From contig CACYVN010000007.1 in NCBI GenBank assembly GCA_902777855.1, positions 280,358 through 344,357 on the forward strand: a stretch of 64,000 nt of DNA, written 5' to 3'. Within the stretch, counting starts at the first letter, position 1, and every line of letters starts with the position of its first letter. Below, in pieces: positions 34,936 to 43,395 of the stretch. The notes under the pieces were generated by a model. The model was not told the origin of the DNA. It made no database searches and was given only the letters and a program-made list of their open reading frames with translations. The DNA is from an uncultured bacterium (GTDB lineage Bacteria > Cyanobacteriota > Vampirovibrionia > Gastranaerophilales > Gastranaerophilaceae). The position numbers and the translations under genes were made by a program.

Positions 34936-35880
34936 GTGTTAAAAGATTTACTGGAAGAAAAACATTGTTTTAAACTTGTGTGTGGCGCAGGGAATGAAGA
35001 TGTTGAAAGCATACGCAGACTGGTATATCTCTATGCGCTTGCAGGATGCCGTTTTTTTGATATTTGTGCAAGTGATAGCGTTGTGGATGCTGTCATTGAG
35101 ACGTTGCACAGTGTAAATATTTATGATGCATATTTGTGTGTTAGTGTAGGGATAAAAGGGGATCCGCATTGTAATAAAGCCGTTATTGATTACAACAAAT
35201 GTATAAATTGCGGTTCGTGCGAATCAGTTTGTCCTCAGAGTGCAATACATTATGCAAAAGTAAAAAAAGAAAAATGTATCGGTTGTTCAAGATGCTGGAA
35301 GGTGTGTCCCCGAAGCGCAATTTCTTTTTCTGCAGAAGAAAAAAATCTTGACGAAATTTTGCCGCAGCTAATTAAAAAAGGAATAGATTGTATAGAATTT
35401 CATGTTGACGGTCAGGATGAAAACGAAATTTTTGCGAAATGGAAATATATTGCAGATAATTTTGACGGAATGCTCAGTATTTGTATAAGCAGAGGCAAAC
35501 TTGGAGATGAAGCGCTTGTTGAACGGATACAAAAAATGATTGAAGGAAGAAAACCTTATTCAACAATCATTCAGGCTGACGGATTTCCTATGAGCGGAGG
35601 GGAAGATGATTACAAAACTACCTTGCAGGCCGTTGCAACAGCTGAAATTGTCCAAAATGCAAAATTACCTGTTTATCTCATTTTATCAGGCGGTACAAAT
35701 TCAAAGACAACGGAGCTTGCCAATATGTGTTCCATAAATTATCACGCAGTAGCAATCGGTTCTTATGCAAGAAAAATTGTTAAACAATACATTGACCGTT
35801 CTGACTTTTGGACAAATCCGAATGTTGTTGAAAATGCTCTTAATATTATAAAACCGCTTGTTGATAGTGTTATTTTATAG
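34936..35880 (+). CDS. ldpA: LdpA-like iron-sulfur protein
   Basis: The 314-residue protein starts FKLVCGAGNEDVESIRRL, matching the LdpA opening. It has two 4Fe-4S sites with CINCGSCESVC (C89, C92, C95, C99) and CIGCSRCWKVC (C114, C117, C120, C124), then an alpha/beta domain with IEFHVDGQ, QADGFPMSGG and LILSGGTN. In Synechococcus LdpA is a redox-sensing component of circadian input. No kai gene is in this window. It is translated from GTG at 34936, 2 nt after the preceding gene, so the two are coupled. Retention outside phototrophs suggests an older redox role. Confidence 0.85.
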   Translation: MLKDLLEEKHCFKLVCGAGNEDVESIRRLVYLYALAGCRFFDICASDSVVDAVIETLHSVNIYDAYLCVSVGIKGDPHCNKAVIDYNKCINCGSCESVCPQSAIHYAKVKKEKCIGCSRCWKVCPRSAISFSAEEKNLDEILPQLIKKGIDCIEFHVDGQDENEIFAKWKYIADNFDGMLSICISRGKLGDEALVERIQKMIEGRKPYSTIIQADGFPMSGGEDDYKTTLQAVATAEIVQNAKLPVYLILSGGTNSKTTELANMCSINYHAVAIGSYARKIVKQYIDRSDFWTNPNVVENALNIIKPLVDSVIL

Positions 35881-35953
35881 TCCAAAATATTACTAATCAT
35901 TAATCCACTTAACAAAAAAACTCCGGTGTGTTAATATGTGGATAAATAATTTT

Positions 35954-35976
35954 GTAGGTCAGGCTATAGACTGACA
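35954..35976. repeat. Dispersed palindrome, GTCAG...CTGAC family
   Basis: GTCAG (35958-35962) pairs with CTGAC (35971-35975) across an 8-nt loop. It lies 44 nt before the ATG of the exported-protein gene at 36020. Confidence 0.4.
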
Positions 35977-36019
35977 AGATATATAAGTTGGTTTTTTGTC
36001 CGACAAAAGGAGAGTTAAA

Positions 36020-36697
36020 ATGAAAAAAATTTTTGCAATAATTTTGGGATTGTTATTTACAATGCAAATGACAATGGCTGCGCCGTTTAGCGGTAATGCT
36101 AAGACAAAGCGTATTCCAGCGGGAACGATTTTATCTTTAAAAATGCTTAATACTCTTGATACATCGTATAGTCCTGAAGGTGGCGAATTTAAGGCTATGC
36201 TTATAACAGATCAAAAGGCAGAAGATAATAACGATGTAATTTTACCGATGGGGTCTGTTGTACGAGGCTCAATAAGAGGTATAGCTTCTGCAAAAAGGCT
36301 TTCTAAAGGTGCCGTTTTGTATCTTGATTTTGACCATGTTGTTACTCCAAACGGCAGACAAATACCTTTGAGTCTTAATATTACGGGAAGAACCGATACA
36401 ACTTATGATGGCGGAATTACTACAACAAGGGGCTATAAAGATGCATTTCGGCAAACTTGCCAAAAATCAGGTGACATTACCAAAAAATCAATTGCCTGGG
36501 GCGAAAATGTAACTGATAGCGGGTTTAAATATGTAATTGTACCGTTTGCCGCATTAGGTGGTGTATTTGGTACTGCGGGATATTTTGTTTATGACAGTGT
36601 TGCAGATGCAATAAGAAAAGGTAAAGATGTTCAGATTTATCAAAACGAAATTCTCAATGTTGAGCTCCTTGAGCCTGTTGATGTTCCGGTAATTTAG
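36020..36697 (+). CDS. Exported protein with beta-rich body (unknown)
   Basis: The 225-residue protein has a signal peptide (residues 1-20). The beta-rich body has IPAGTILSLKMLNTLDTSYS and LPMGSVVRGSIRGI, an arrangement like the beta-barrel of VirB10/TrbI proteins, although the rest is too short for them. A hydrophobic span lies around residues 170-190. The start at 36020 follows AAAGGAGAG. The TPR gene at 36701 starts 3 nt after the stop, so they are coupled. Confidence 0.7.
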   Translation: MKKIFAIILGLLFTMQMTMAAPFSGNAKTKRIPAGTILSLKMLNTLDTSYSPEGGEFKAMLITDQKAEDNNDVILPMGSVVRGSIRGIASAKRLSKGAVLYLDFDHVVTPNGRQIPLSLNITGRTDTTYDGGITTTRGYKDAFRQTCQKSGDITKKSIAWGENVTDSGFKYVIVPFAALGGVFGTAGYFVYDSVADAIRKGKDVQIYQNEILNVELLEPVDVPVI

Positions 36698-36700
36698 TTT

Positions 36701-37627
36701 ATGTCAAAAATAGATAAAATAGAAGAATTGCAAAATTTATTGAGAGAAGATTCTCAAAATTTCCAGGCTCGCAGACAGCTTGCGGTGCTTTTAACCGATT
36801 GCGGTTTTAATGAAGAAGCACTCAAAAATTTAATCTGGCTTTCCAAGACTTTTAGTAATGACAGCGGAATTTTTTATAATTTGGGAATAGTTTATGAAAA
36901 ACTTAAAAATTTAAAAAAAGCCAAAGAAAGTTATCAAAAAGCCGTTGAAATTGAACCTGAAGCAATTGATGCAATATATAATTTGGGTTTAGTATGTACT
37001 GATTTAAAAGATTTTGATATAGCAATAAAATGTTTTGAAAAAGTTATATCAAAAGATATTGACGACTCAAATTCTTATTTTAATCTCGGACTTGTGTATT
37101 TCAAAATGCAGAATTATATTCAGGCGATGGAGTATTTTCAAAAAACTGTCGATTTGAATTATGACGATATTTATGCGCATTTTTATTTAGGTAACATTTT
37201 TAAAGAAATTGGTGACAGTGACGGCGCAAGAAGTGAATTTAACAAAGTGCTTGAAATATCGCCGGATTATAGCTGGGCATATTATAACCTTGCCGTTATT
37301 GACTATGAAAACGGTGACAGTCAAAATGCTTTGTATAATCTTTCCAAAACAGTTGAACTAAATCCTGCAGATGTTGATGCTTACAAGATTTATGTAAAAA
37401 TTCTTGCAAAAACCGGAGATTATGATAAAGCTGAAGAAATTATAACTACTGCGCTGGAAAACTGCGGCGAAAACGGTGATTTGTATTATCTTGCCGGCAG
37501 ATTATCAGGTTTGCAGGGAGATAACATTAAATATCGTTTAAATTTACAAAGTGCGTTAAAAAACTATAAAACACTGTCAATTTCCGTTCCGGCACTAAAA
37601 ACCGAACTTTCAAAAATTTCAGTCTGA
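36701..37627 (+). CDS. TPR protein
   Basis: The 308-residue protein has about six TPR units (for example GIFYNLGIVYEKLKNLKKAK, NSYFNLGLVYFKMQNYIQAM, WAYYNLAVIDYENGDSQNAL). There is no signal peptide. Starting 3 nt after the exported-protein gene, it may be its cytoplasmic partner. Confidence 0.9.
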   Translation: MSKIDKIEELQNLLREDSQNFQARRQLAVLLTDCGFNEEALKNLIWLSKTFSNDSGIFYNLGIVYEKLKNLKKAKESYQKAVEIEPEAIDAIYNLGLVCTDLKDFDIAIKCFEKVISKDIDDSNSYFNLGLVYFKMQNYIQAMEYFQKTVDLNYDDIYAHFYLGNIFKEIGDSDGARSEFNKVLEISPDYSWAYYNLAVIDYENGDSQNALYNLSKTVELNPADVDAYKIYVKILAKTGDYDKAEEIITTALENCGENGDLYYLAGRLSGLQGDNIKYRLNLQSALKNYKTLSISVPALKTELSKISV

Positions 37628-37656
37628 TTTTTTTCGTGTTAAAATCAAATATGTAG

Positions 37657-37676
37657 GTTGGGCATACTTGCCCGAC
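37657..37676. repeat. Palindrome GTTGGGCA/TGCCCGAC in front of proS
   Basis: The 8-bp stem includes one G-T pair and has a 4-nt loop, 21 nt before the proS start. It may lie in the proS leader. Confidence 0.45.
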
Positions 37677-37697
37677 ATAAAAAAGAGGATTTTAACT

Positions 37698-39443
37698 ATG
37701 AAAATGTCAAATATGTTTGTGCAAACAATGAGAGAGTTTCCGTCAGATGCGGAAGTAGTTTCACACAAAATGCTTGCAAGAGCAGGTTATATAAAAAAAC
37801 TCACAAGCGGTGTTTATACATTTTTACCGTTGATGTGGCGGGTTTTGAAAAAAGTTGAAAATATTATTCGTGATGAGATGGATAAAGCGGGTGCGCAGGA
37901 ACTTTTGATGCCGTTTGTTCAGCCAAAAGAACTCTGGGAAGAATCAGGCAGATGGAATGCATACGGCGGTGAACTTATGCGTCTTAAAGACCGCCATGGC
38001 AGAGAAATGTGTCTTGGTCCTACGCACGAAGAAATTATCACCTCTGTTGCAAGAGATGTACTAAAATCTTATAAGCAACTGCCTGTGAATTTGTATCAAA
38101 TTCAGTCAAAATTCAGAGATGAACGCCGTCCCCGTTTCGGACTTTTGAGAGGCCGTGAATTTATAATGAAAGATGCTTATTCATTCTCAACTTCGCAGGA
38201 GGATTTGGAACGTGAATATCAAAACATGTGGCAGGCTTACACAAATATATTCAAAAGATGCGGTTTGGATACAAAAGCGGTTCAGTCTGATTCGGGCGCA
38301 ATCGGCGGAAGCGTATCGCACGAATTTATGGTTATAACCGACACTGATGCAGGTGAAAATGATGTTTTCTATTGTGATGATTGTGATTACAGTGCAAATT
38401 CAAATCATGCGGTTTCAAATTTGCCTGATGCCGTAACAGACGGCGGTTTTGGTGAAAGTAAAATCGTTGATACTCCGAATGTCGGCTCAATAGAAGATTT
38501 GAGCAAGTTTTTAAACTGTCCTCAGACGGTCATTTGCAAATCGCTTGTTTATATTGTTGACAAAGCGCCTGTTGTTGCACTTATTCGTGGCGATAAGGCG
38601 GTTGAAGAAACCAAACTGATGAACGCAGTCGGCGGACTTGATATAAGAATTGCAACATCAGGTGAAATTGAAGAAATGATGAAAGAAAACGGGTTCAATG
38701 CGGTTGCAGGGTTTATCGGACCGAAAGGCTTGAAAAAATACGGCGAGTATGAGGTAAAAATAGTTGCGGATAAAACTGTCGCAAACCTTAAAAACTTTGT
38801 AGTAGGGATTAATCAAACGGATAAACACTTGGTTGGTGCAAACTGGGGTGTTGATGTTGATTTGCCTGAAATAGTAGAAGATATAAGGCTTGTCGAAGCG
38901 GGTGATTTTTGTCCTGAATGCGGAAAGCCGTTAAAAGTTACAAGAGGTATTGAGGTTGGTAATATTTTCCAACTCGGAACGAAGTATTCAAAACCGATGA
39001 ATGCGGTTTACCTTGATGCAAACGGCAAAACTCAGCCTTATATAATGGGATGTTACGGAATCGGTGTTACAAGAACGGCTGCGGCTGCGGTTGAAGCTCA
39101 CCATGATGAATGGGGAATTAAGTGGCCTCTTGCGATTGCACCGTATCATGTTGTAGTAGTACCTGTCAGCACTCAGGATGATGAGCAGATGAAGGTTGCA
39201 AATGAGATTTATACAAAACTCTTGAATGCAGGCGTTGAGGCGGTATTAGATGACAGAAATGAACGTCCGGGGGTAAAATTCAAGGACGCTGATTTAATCG
39301 GATTTCCGTATAGAATTACGGTCGGCAAGACTATTTCTGAAGGGAATGTCGAATTTGTCGAGCGTTCAAACGGCGAAAAACTTGTTATAACTGTGCAAGA
39401 CGCAGTGGATAGAATTATTAAGGCAGTTAAAGAAATAAAATAA
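37698..39443 (+). CDS. proS: Prolyl-tRNA synthetase
   Basis: The 581-residue class II synthetase of bacterial type has TSGVYTFLPLMWRVLKK (motif 1 region), GPTHEEIITS (motif 2 region), KFRDERRPRFGLLRGREFIM, a YbaK-like editing insertion (about residues 225-400, with VICKSLVYIV and LIRGDKAVEETKL) and the C-terminal anticodon-binding domain. The start at 37698 follows AGAGGA; the in-frame ATG at 37668 lies in the leader hairpin. A permease gene follows 3 nt later. Confidence 0.96.
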   Translation: MKMSNMFVQTMREFPSDAEVVSHKMLARAGYIKKLTSGVYTFLPLMWRVLKKVENIIRDEMDKAGAQELLMPFVQPKELWEESGRWNAYGGELMRLKDRHGREMCLGPTHEEIITSVARDVLKSYKQLPVNLYQIQSKFRDERRPRFGLLRGREFIMKDAYSFSTSQEDLEREYQNMWQAYTNIFKRCGLDTKAVQSDSGAIGGSVSHEFMVITDTDAGENDVFYCDDCDYSANSNHAVSNLPDAVTDGGFGESKIVDTPNVGSIEDLSKFLNCPQTVICKSLVYIVDKAPVVALIRGDKAVEETKLMNAVGGLDIRIATSGEIEEMMKENGFNAVAGFIGPKGLKKYGEYEVKIVADKTVANLKNFVVGINQTDKHLVGANWGVDVDLPEIVEDIRLVEAGDFCPECGKPLKVTRGIEVGNIFQLGTKYSKPMNAVYLDANGKTQPYIMGCYGIGVTRTAAAAVEAHHDEWGIKWPLAIAPYHVVVVPVSTQDDEQMKVANEIYTKLLNAGVEAVLDDRNERPGVKFKDADLIGFPYRITVGKTISEGNVEFVERSNGEKLVITVQDAVDRIIKAVKEIK

Positions 39444-39446
39444 TTT

Positions 39447-40271
39447 ATGTTTAATTGGCGGAAATTTTTAGGTTATTTCATACTCATACTTATTGCATTC
39501 AGTATGCTTTATCCGTTTTTTGCCATGTTGAATTTATCTTTTGTCCCGAACGGCGAAATATTTAATCAGGGCGGTAAACTTTTCTATTCACCTTTGACAA
39601 CCGAAAACTACAAAAATGTATTTGAAAAAATTCCGTTGTGGCAATATTTTGCAAACAGTCTTTTTGTGGCACTTGTTACAACTGTAGGGCAGGTTGTTAT
39701 CAGTGCATTTGCAGGGTATGCGTTTGCAAGACTGCATTTCAAATTTCGTGACGGTTTGTTTTTAATCGTTTTAATTACAATGCTTGCCCCTCCGCAGGTG
39801 AATATAATTCCGTTGTTTTTCTTAATGAGGCAGCTTGGCTGGATAAACACATATCAGGCGCTTATTGTTCCCGGGCTTTTCGGGGGTTTTGGGATATTTA
39901 TGATGCGTCAGTATTTCTTGGGGTTGCCAAAAGACCTTGAAGAATCTGCGCGAATTGACGGGTGCAATATTTTTCAGATGTTTTGCAAAGTAGTTTTGCC
40001 GCTTGCAATTCCTGTTATTTCGACTCTTGCGATTTTCACGTTTGTATCGAGTTGGAACAGTTTTATGTGGCCGTTGATTGTTACAAATACCGAAAGTATG
40101 CGTACTTTGCCTGTTGGGTTGGCGATTTTTAAAGGAAGTTTCCGAGAAATCACTTTGTGGGGCGATTTGCTTGCGTGTTCTGTTATTTGCACTCTGCCTG
40201 TTGTCGGGGTATTTTTGCTTGGCAAAAAATATTTTATCAACGACATTATGCAGGGCGGAGTGAAAGAGTAA
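39447..40271 (+). CDS. Carbohydrate-type ABC transporter permease (MalG/UgpE family)
   Basis: The 274-residue protein has six membrane spans, a TM-loop segment YFANSLFVALVTTVGQVV, and the EAA loop EESARIDGCNIFQMFCKVVLP, matching the second permease of CUT1 sugar importers. The binding protein, partner permease and ATPase are not adjacent, so it is an orphan here and must join subunits encoded elsewhere. It is translated 3 nt after proS. Confidence 0.92.
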   Translation: MFNWRKFLGYFILILIAFSMLYPFFAMLNLSFVPNGEIFNQGGKLFYSPLTTENYKNVFEKIPLWQYFANSLFVALVTTVGQVVISAFAGYAFARLHFKFRDGLFLIVLITMLAPPQVNIIPLFFLMRQLGWINTYQALIVPGLFGGFGIFMMRQYFLGLPKDLEESARIDGCNIFQMFCKVVLPLAIPVISTLAIFTFVSSWNSFMWPLIVTNTESMRTLPVGLAIFKGSFREITLWGDLLACSVICTLPVVGVFLLGKKYFINDIMQGGVKE

Positions 40272-40335
40272 TAAAATATTCCCTCTTTCTTGAAAGAGGG
40301 TTAGGGTAGGTGCCTATTTTAAAATATTTTTGTGC

Positions 40336-40341
40336 TAAAAT
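40336..40341 (+). promoter_or_regulatory. -10-like box (TAAAAT) 6 nt before the GTG start; leaderless candidate
   Basis: TAAAAT ends at 40341 and GTG lies at 40348, the same spacing as in three other genes in this window. Confidence 0.4.
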
Positions 40342-40347
40342 ATTCTC

Positions 40348-42981
40348 GTGAAATTTCTCAAAATATTTTCAAAAATTTTACTGATTTTAGTGGCGGGTTT
40401 TGCGCTTGGTTGTTATGCGTTTTTTTTATTTGTTTTGCCAAATATTATTGCTTCGCCTGAGAATGTTCAAAATTATGAAACTTTTATCTCAAAAAGAATC
40501 GGAGTGCCTGTTTCTATTAAAAATCTGAAGGTTAACACTTATCCTGATTTATCTTTTGAGGTTTATTCTGACAGCATTTTTATTGTTCCGCAAAATAATA
40601 CCGAGCTTTTTCATTCTGACAAGCTCAAATATTGTGCTAATATTTTCAATCTCAAACACGGTCATTTGAGTGCAAAATACCTTTATGCCGATATGGAAGC
40701 ACTGAAAAAATATCTAAAACTCTCTCCAGGTAAGAACAAAAAATCTTTTGATTTTTCTTTTTTCCCGCAGACAAATATCAGGAATGCGCAGATTAAATTT
40801 AACGATAAAAACTATATGGATGTCGATTATATCAGGTCAAAAAAGCATAAGGGCAAGATTGTCACACGTATTCTTGCACATATTTACAGCAGGTATTCAA
40901 AAGAACCTATCACAATCGGTGAAAACGGTTTAATTACTTTCAAAGACCATTTGTGTTTTGAGGAATTTTCGGTAAAATTTCCTAAAGCTTCAATTTATTT
41001 GACCGGCAGCCACAAGGGTATGCGGATTTTTGGCGAAAATTTGCCGGCTAATGAATTAGAGAGCAGTTTTTTGTATTTTTATAAGCTGAAAAATCCGGAT
41101 AAACGCAATTTTCTTGAGAATTTTTCCGATTTCAAAGGCACAATGGATGTTGATTTGTTTCTTGATAAAAAAGGTCTGACAGGTAAATGTATCACTCACA
41201 ATCTTGGGGCGAAATTTTCTAATCTGAAAGTTGATGTTTTGTTGCCAAAGACTGTTTTTGATTTTCGTGGCAGAGAGGTTAGTGCCGCAACAAGCGGAAC
41301 TTTCGGTACCGAGCCTGTGCAGACTGATTTCCATCTGACAGGCATGATGACAAACGATTTGCACGTGACGGGTAATGTTTCGTCTGTTTTTCAGGACAGA
41401 TTGACTAAAAAATATTTCCCTGCGGTTGAGATTTCGGGTAAAACTCCGGCGCTTGTCAAGTATCATACGCACAATCAGGCGGTAGATGTTTATTATGTTC
41501 TCACAGTCAATAAAGGAGCTAATCTTTTGTCGCAGTGGGGCAATCTTGATAATACCGACAAAGACCGTATAATTTCGATGCACACTTTTAAAAACGGCGA
41601 TCCGATGGAGATAGAAAGCTGGGATTACAGTGCGGACGGTGTGAAAATCTTGTCAGGTGACGGTCATTTTGAAAAAATCAACGGCAGATACACTTTGGCG
41701 GATTTGAGTGTCAAAACCAACGGTAAAATCAGTGTGGATTATATAAAATCTTTCTTGCGTGATTATGTTGAAAAAGGTGAATTTGATGCGGATTTGCGCC
41801 TTAGTTTTATTAAAAAAAGTTTGCTGGGCAGTGTCAATTTGTACAACATTGCGCACAAAGATTTTTTGTTTTTAAAAAATACCGGAATAAAAATTTTGCC
41901 TGACGAGATAAAAGCAATGAGTGAGGGCAGTTTTTACGGTTCGCCGATGAAGATGGCTGTGCGTGCCGCAAATCGTTTCAGTGACAACGTTTTGATTCAT
42001 TCTATTGATATAAGGCTAAAAGAATTTTTCATACGCAAAGGCAAGATTGCGGATATGAACAGTTCGTTTAAAGACGGCAAATCTGCCAAAAAGCCTAAAA
42101 TAAGGCAGACCGGTAAAAAACTTCAATACACCGTAGAACAGGGCAGAGTCATTGTTGACAGAATTTATGCAAATTCTTTTGATGTCCGCAATGTCAATAT
42201 TCAGGGTTCGCTCAAAAATAATATTGCATCGTTTATAATTCCGAAAGCCGATTATGCAAAGGGCATGTTGAGCGCAAAAGGTGTTTACAATCTGTCTGAT
42301 TACAGTTCAAATATCTGGTTTTATGCATCGGATATTGATTCAAACATTGTTTTGACAGAGTTTTTCCATTTGCCTAACCAGATTGAGGGTACTGCTTATG
42401 CGACTTTGCACGCTATAATAAAGAACAAACTCAGTGATGTCAAGGCGGATGCCACTTTTGCCATCAGTGACGGTTATATGCCAAAGATTGCCGAGCGTGA
42501 AATTTTTATCGGCAGAAAGCGTGCGGACGGCACCAAAAAAGGTCATAAATATATGCTGTCAAAGATTGTCAATCTTGATTTTTCAAACCCTCAGGATTAT
42601 ATGGCAAATATTTACGGCTCATTTAAGCTTGACAATGACAATTTGAAAGATTTGCATATGTTCACAAAAAGTGAGTGGCTGGGGCTATATTTTGAGGGTA
42701 TGTATAACATTCCGTCAGAGTGCGGTAACATTTATGTCTGGGGCAAACGCAACAAGACACATGCAAAGGGTATAAGGATTTTCAAGATTCCGGTCAATCT
42801 GATATACCGTGTTGTGTTCAGGCCGGAGCACAGTGTCACTCAGTATGAGAATAAGATTAAGCTCATTCCGCCGATAAATGAGGGGATAGCTGATGATATT
42901 TCGGTATTCAGAGTAAAGGTTTTGGGGTATTTTAACCGCAAAGGCGGGCTGAAGTTAGAGTTTAAGGATTTGCGGGAGTAG
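40348..42981 (+). CDS. AsmA-like envelope protein (second, shorter paralogue)
   Basis: The 877-residue protein has an N-terminal anchor (about residues 8-32) and the AsmA opening (FISKRIGVPVSIKNLKV). A long beta-rich region follows, with a C-terminal part containing FKIPVNLIYRVVFRPEH. Like 8393-12889, it may help carry lipids across the periplasm; the specific role is unknown. The start codon is GTG. Palindromes follow the stop (42992-43050). Confidence 0.82.
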   Translation: MKFLKIFSKILLILVAGFALGCYAFFLFVLPNIIASPENVQNYETFISKRIGVPVSIKNLKVNTYPDLSFEVYSDSIFIVPQNNTELFHSDKLKYCANIFNLKHGHLSAKYLYADMEALKKYLKLSPGKNKKSFDFSFFPQTNIRNAQIKFNDKNYMDVDYIRSKKHKGKIVTRILAHIYSRYSKEPITIGENGLITFKDHLCFEEFSVKFPKASIYLTGSHKGMRIFGENLPANELESSFLYFYKLKNPDKRNFLENFSDFKGTMDVDLFLDKKGLTGKCITHNLGAKFSNLKVDVLLPKTVFDFRGREVSAATSGTFGTEPVQTDFHLTGMMTNDLHVTGNVSSVFQDRLTKKYFPAVEISGKTPALVKYHTHNQAVDVYYVLTVNKGANLLSQWGNLDNTDKDRIISMHTFKNGDPMEIESWDYSADGVKILSGDGHFEKINGRYTLADLSVKTNGKISVDYIKSFLRDYVEKGEFDADLRLSFIKKSLLGSVNLYNIAHKDFLFLKNTGIKILPDEIKAMSEGSFYGSPMKMAVRAANRFSDNVLIHSIDIRLKEFFIRKGKIADMNSSFKDGKSAKKPKIRQTGKKLQYTVEQGRVIVDRIYANSFDVRNVNIQGSLKNNIASFIIPKADYAKGMLSAKGVYNLSDYSSNIWFYASDIDSNIVLTEFFHLPNQIEGTAYATLHAIIKNKLSDVKADATFAISDGYMPKIAEREIFIGRKRADGTKKGHKYMLSKIVNLDFSNPQDYMANIYGSFKLDNDNLKDLHMFTKSEWLGLYFEGMYNIPSECGNIYVWGKRNKTHAKGIRIFKIPVNLIYRVVFRPEHSVTQYENKIKLIPPINEGIADDISVFRVKVLGYFNRKGGLKLEFKDLRE

Positions 42982-43018
42982 AAAAATGCTTGGTGCAATT
43001 TTTGCACCAAAAGAAACT

Positions 43019-43050
43019 GGATTGCCGCGCCCTATCGGGCTCGCAATGAC
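43019..43050. repeat. REP-like palindrome (GGATTGCC...GCAATGAC family)
   Basis: It starts GGATTGCCGCGCCC and ends GGGCTCGCAATGAC, forming a stem-loop. The same family recurs inside the adjacent giant gene (44175-44310). Confidence 0.7.
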
Positions 43051-43277
43051 ATGCAAAATGTCAATGCTTCGTGCAATTTTTTGCATCAAAAACAACTGAT
43101 TTTTTGCACCAAAATAACACCCCTCAAACCCGCGCTGTGAGAACGTTTTGAATTGTAAACAAATGTTACCATTCTGTTTAATTAATTATAAAGTATTATT
43201 AAGGTCTGAAACCCGCTTATATATGGTTTATATACAAAATACCTACTTGACAAAAAAGTGTATTTTTGTTAAGCGTG

Positions 43278-43306
43278 TTGAACTTTTCCATGACTTGTTC
43301 TATAGT
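43278..43306 (+). promoter_or_regulatory. Promoter of the giant surface-protein gene
   Basis: TTGAAC (43278-43283) and TATAGT (43301-43306) are 17 nt apart, placing transcription start near 43313, about 83 nt before the ATG. Confidence 0.65.
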
Positions 43307-43322
43307 AACATTAAGAACAAGT
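43293..43322. promoter_or_regulatory. 9-bp perfect inverted repeat over the -10 box and start site
   Basis: ACTTGTTCT (43293-43301) pairs with AGAACAAGT (43314-43322), with a 12-nt centre. Placed over the -10, it could be an operator. Confidence 0.55.
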
Positions 43323-43395
43323 GTGAATGTGACTATATATTCAGCAATTGTTCTTACGCGCGGAAGTATATAAGAATATTGAATTACTAATTAGT

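Larger units (their letters stand above)
42982..43395. other. Intergenic region with palindromes and the giant gene's promoter
   Basis: GGTGCAA/TTGCACC (42992-43008) can act as terminator of the AsmA-like gene. A REP-like element follows (43019-43050). Short TGCA-containing repeats lie at 43072-43110. The rest is AT-rich and holds the promoter at 43278-43306. Confidence 0.6.

Noticed and set aside
37620-37697. T-box or other riboswitch before proS
   Set aside because: Only one short hairpin is present and the leader is too short for a T-box; no specifier loop is visible.
43148-43390. An 80-codon ORF just upstream of the giant gene
   Set aside because: It contains the promoter and inverted repeat of the giant gene and has no ribosome-binding site.
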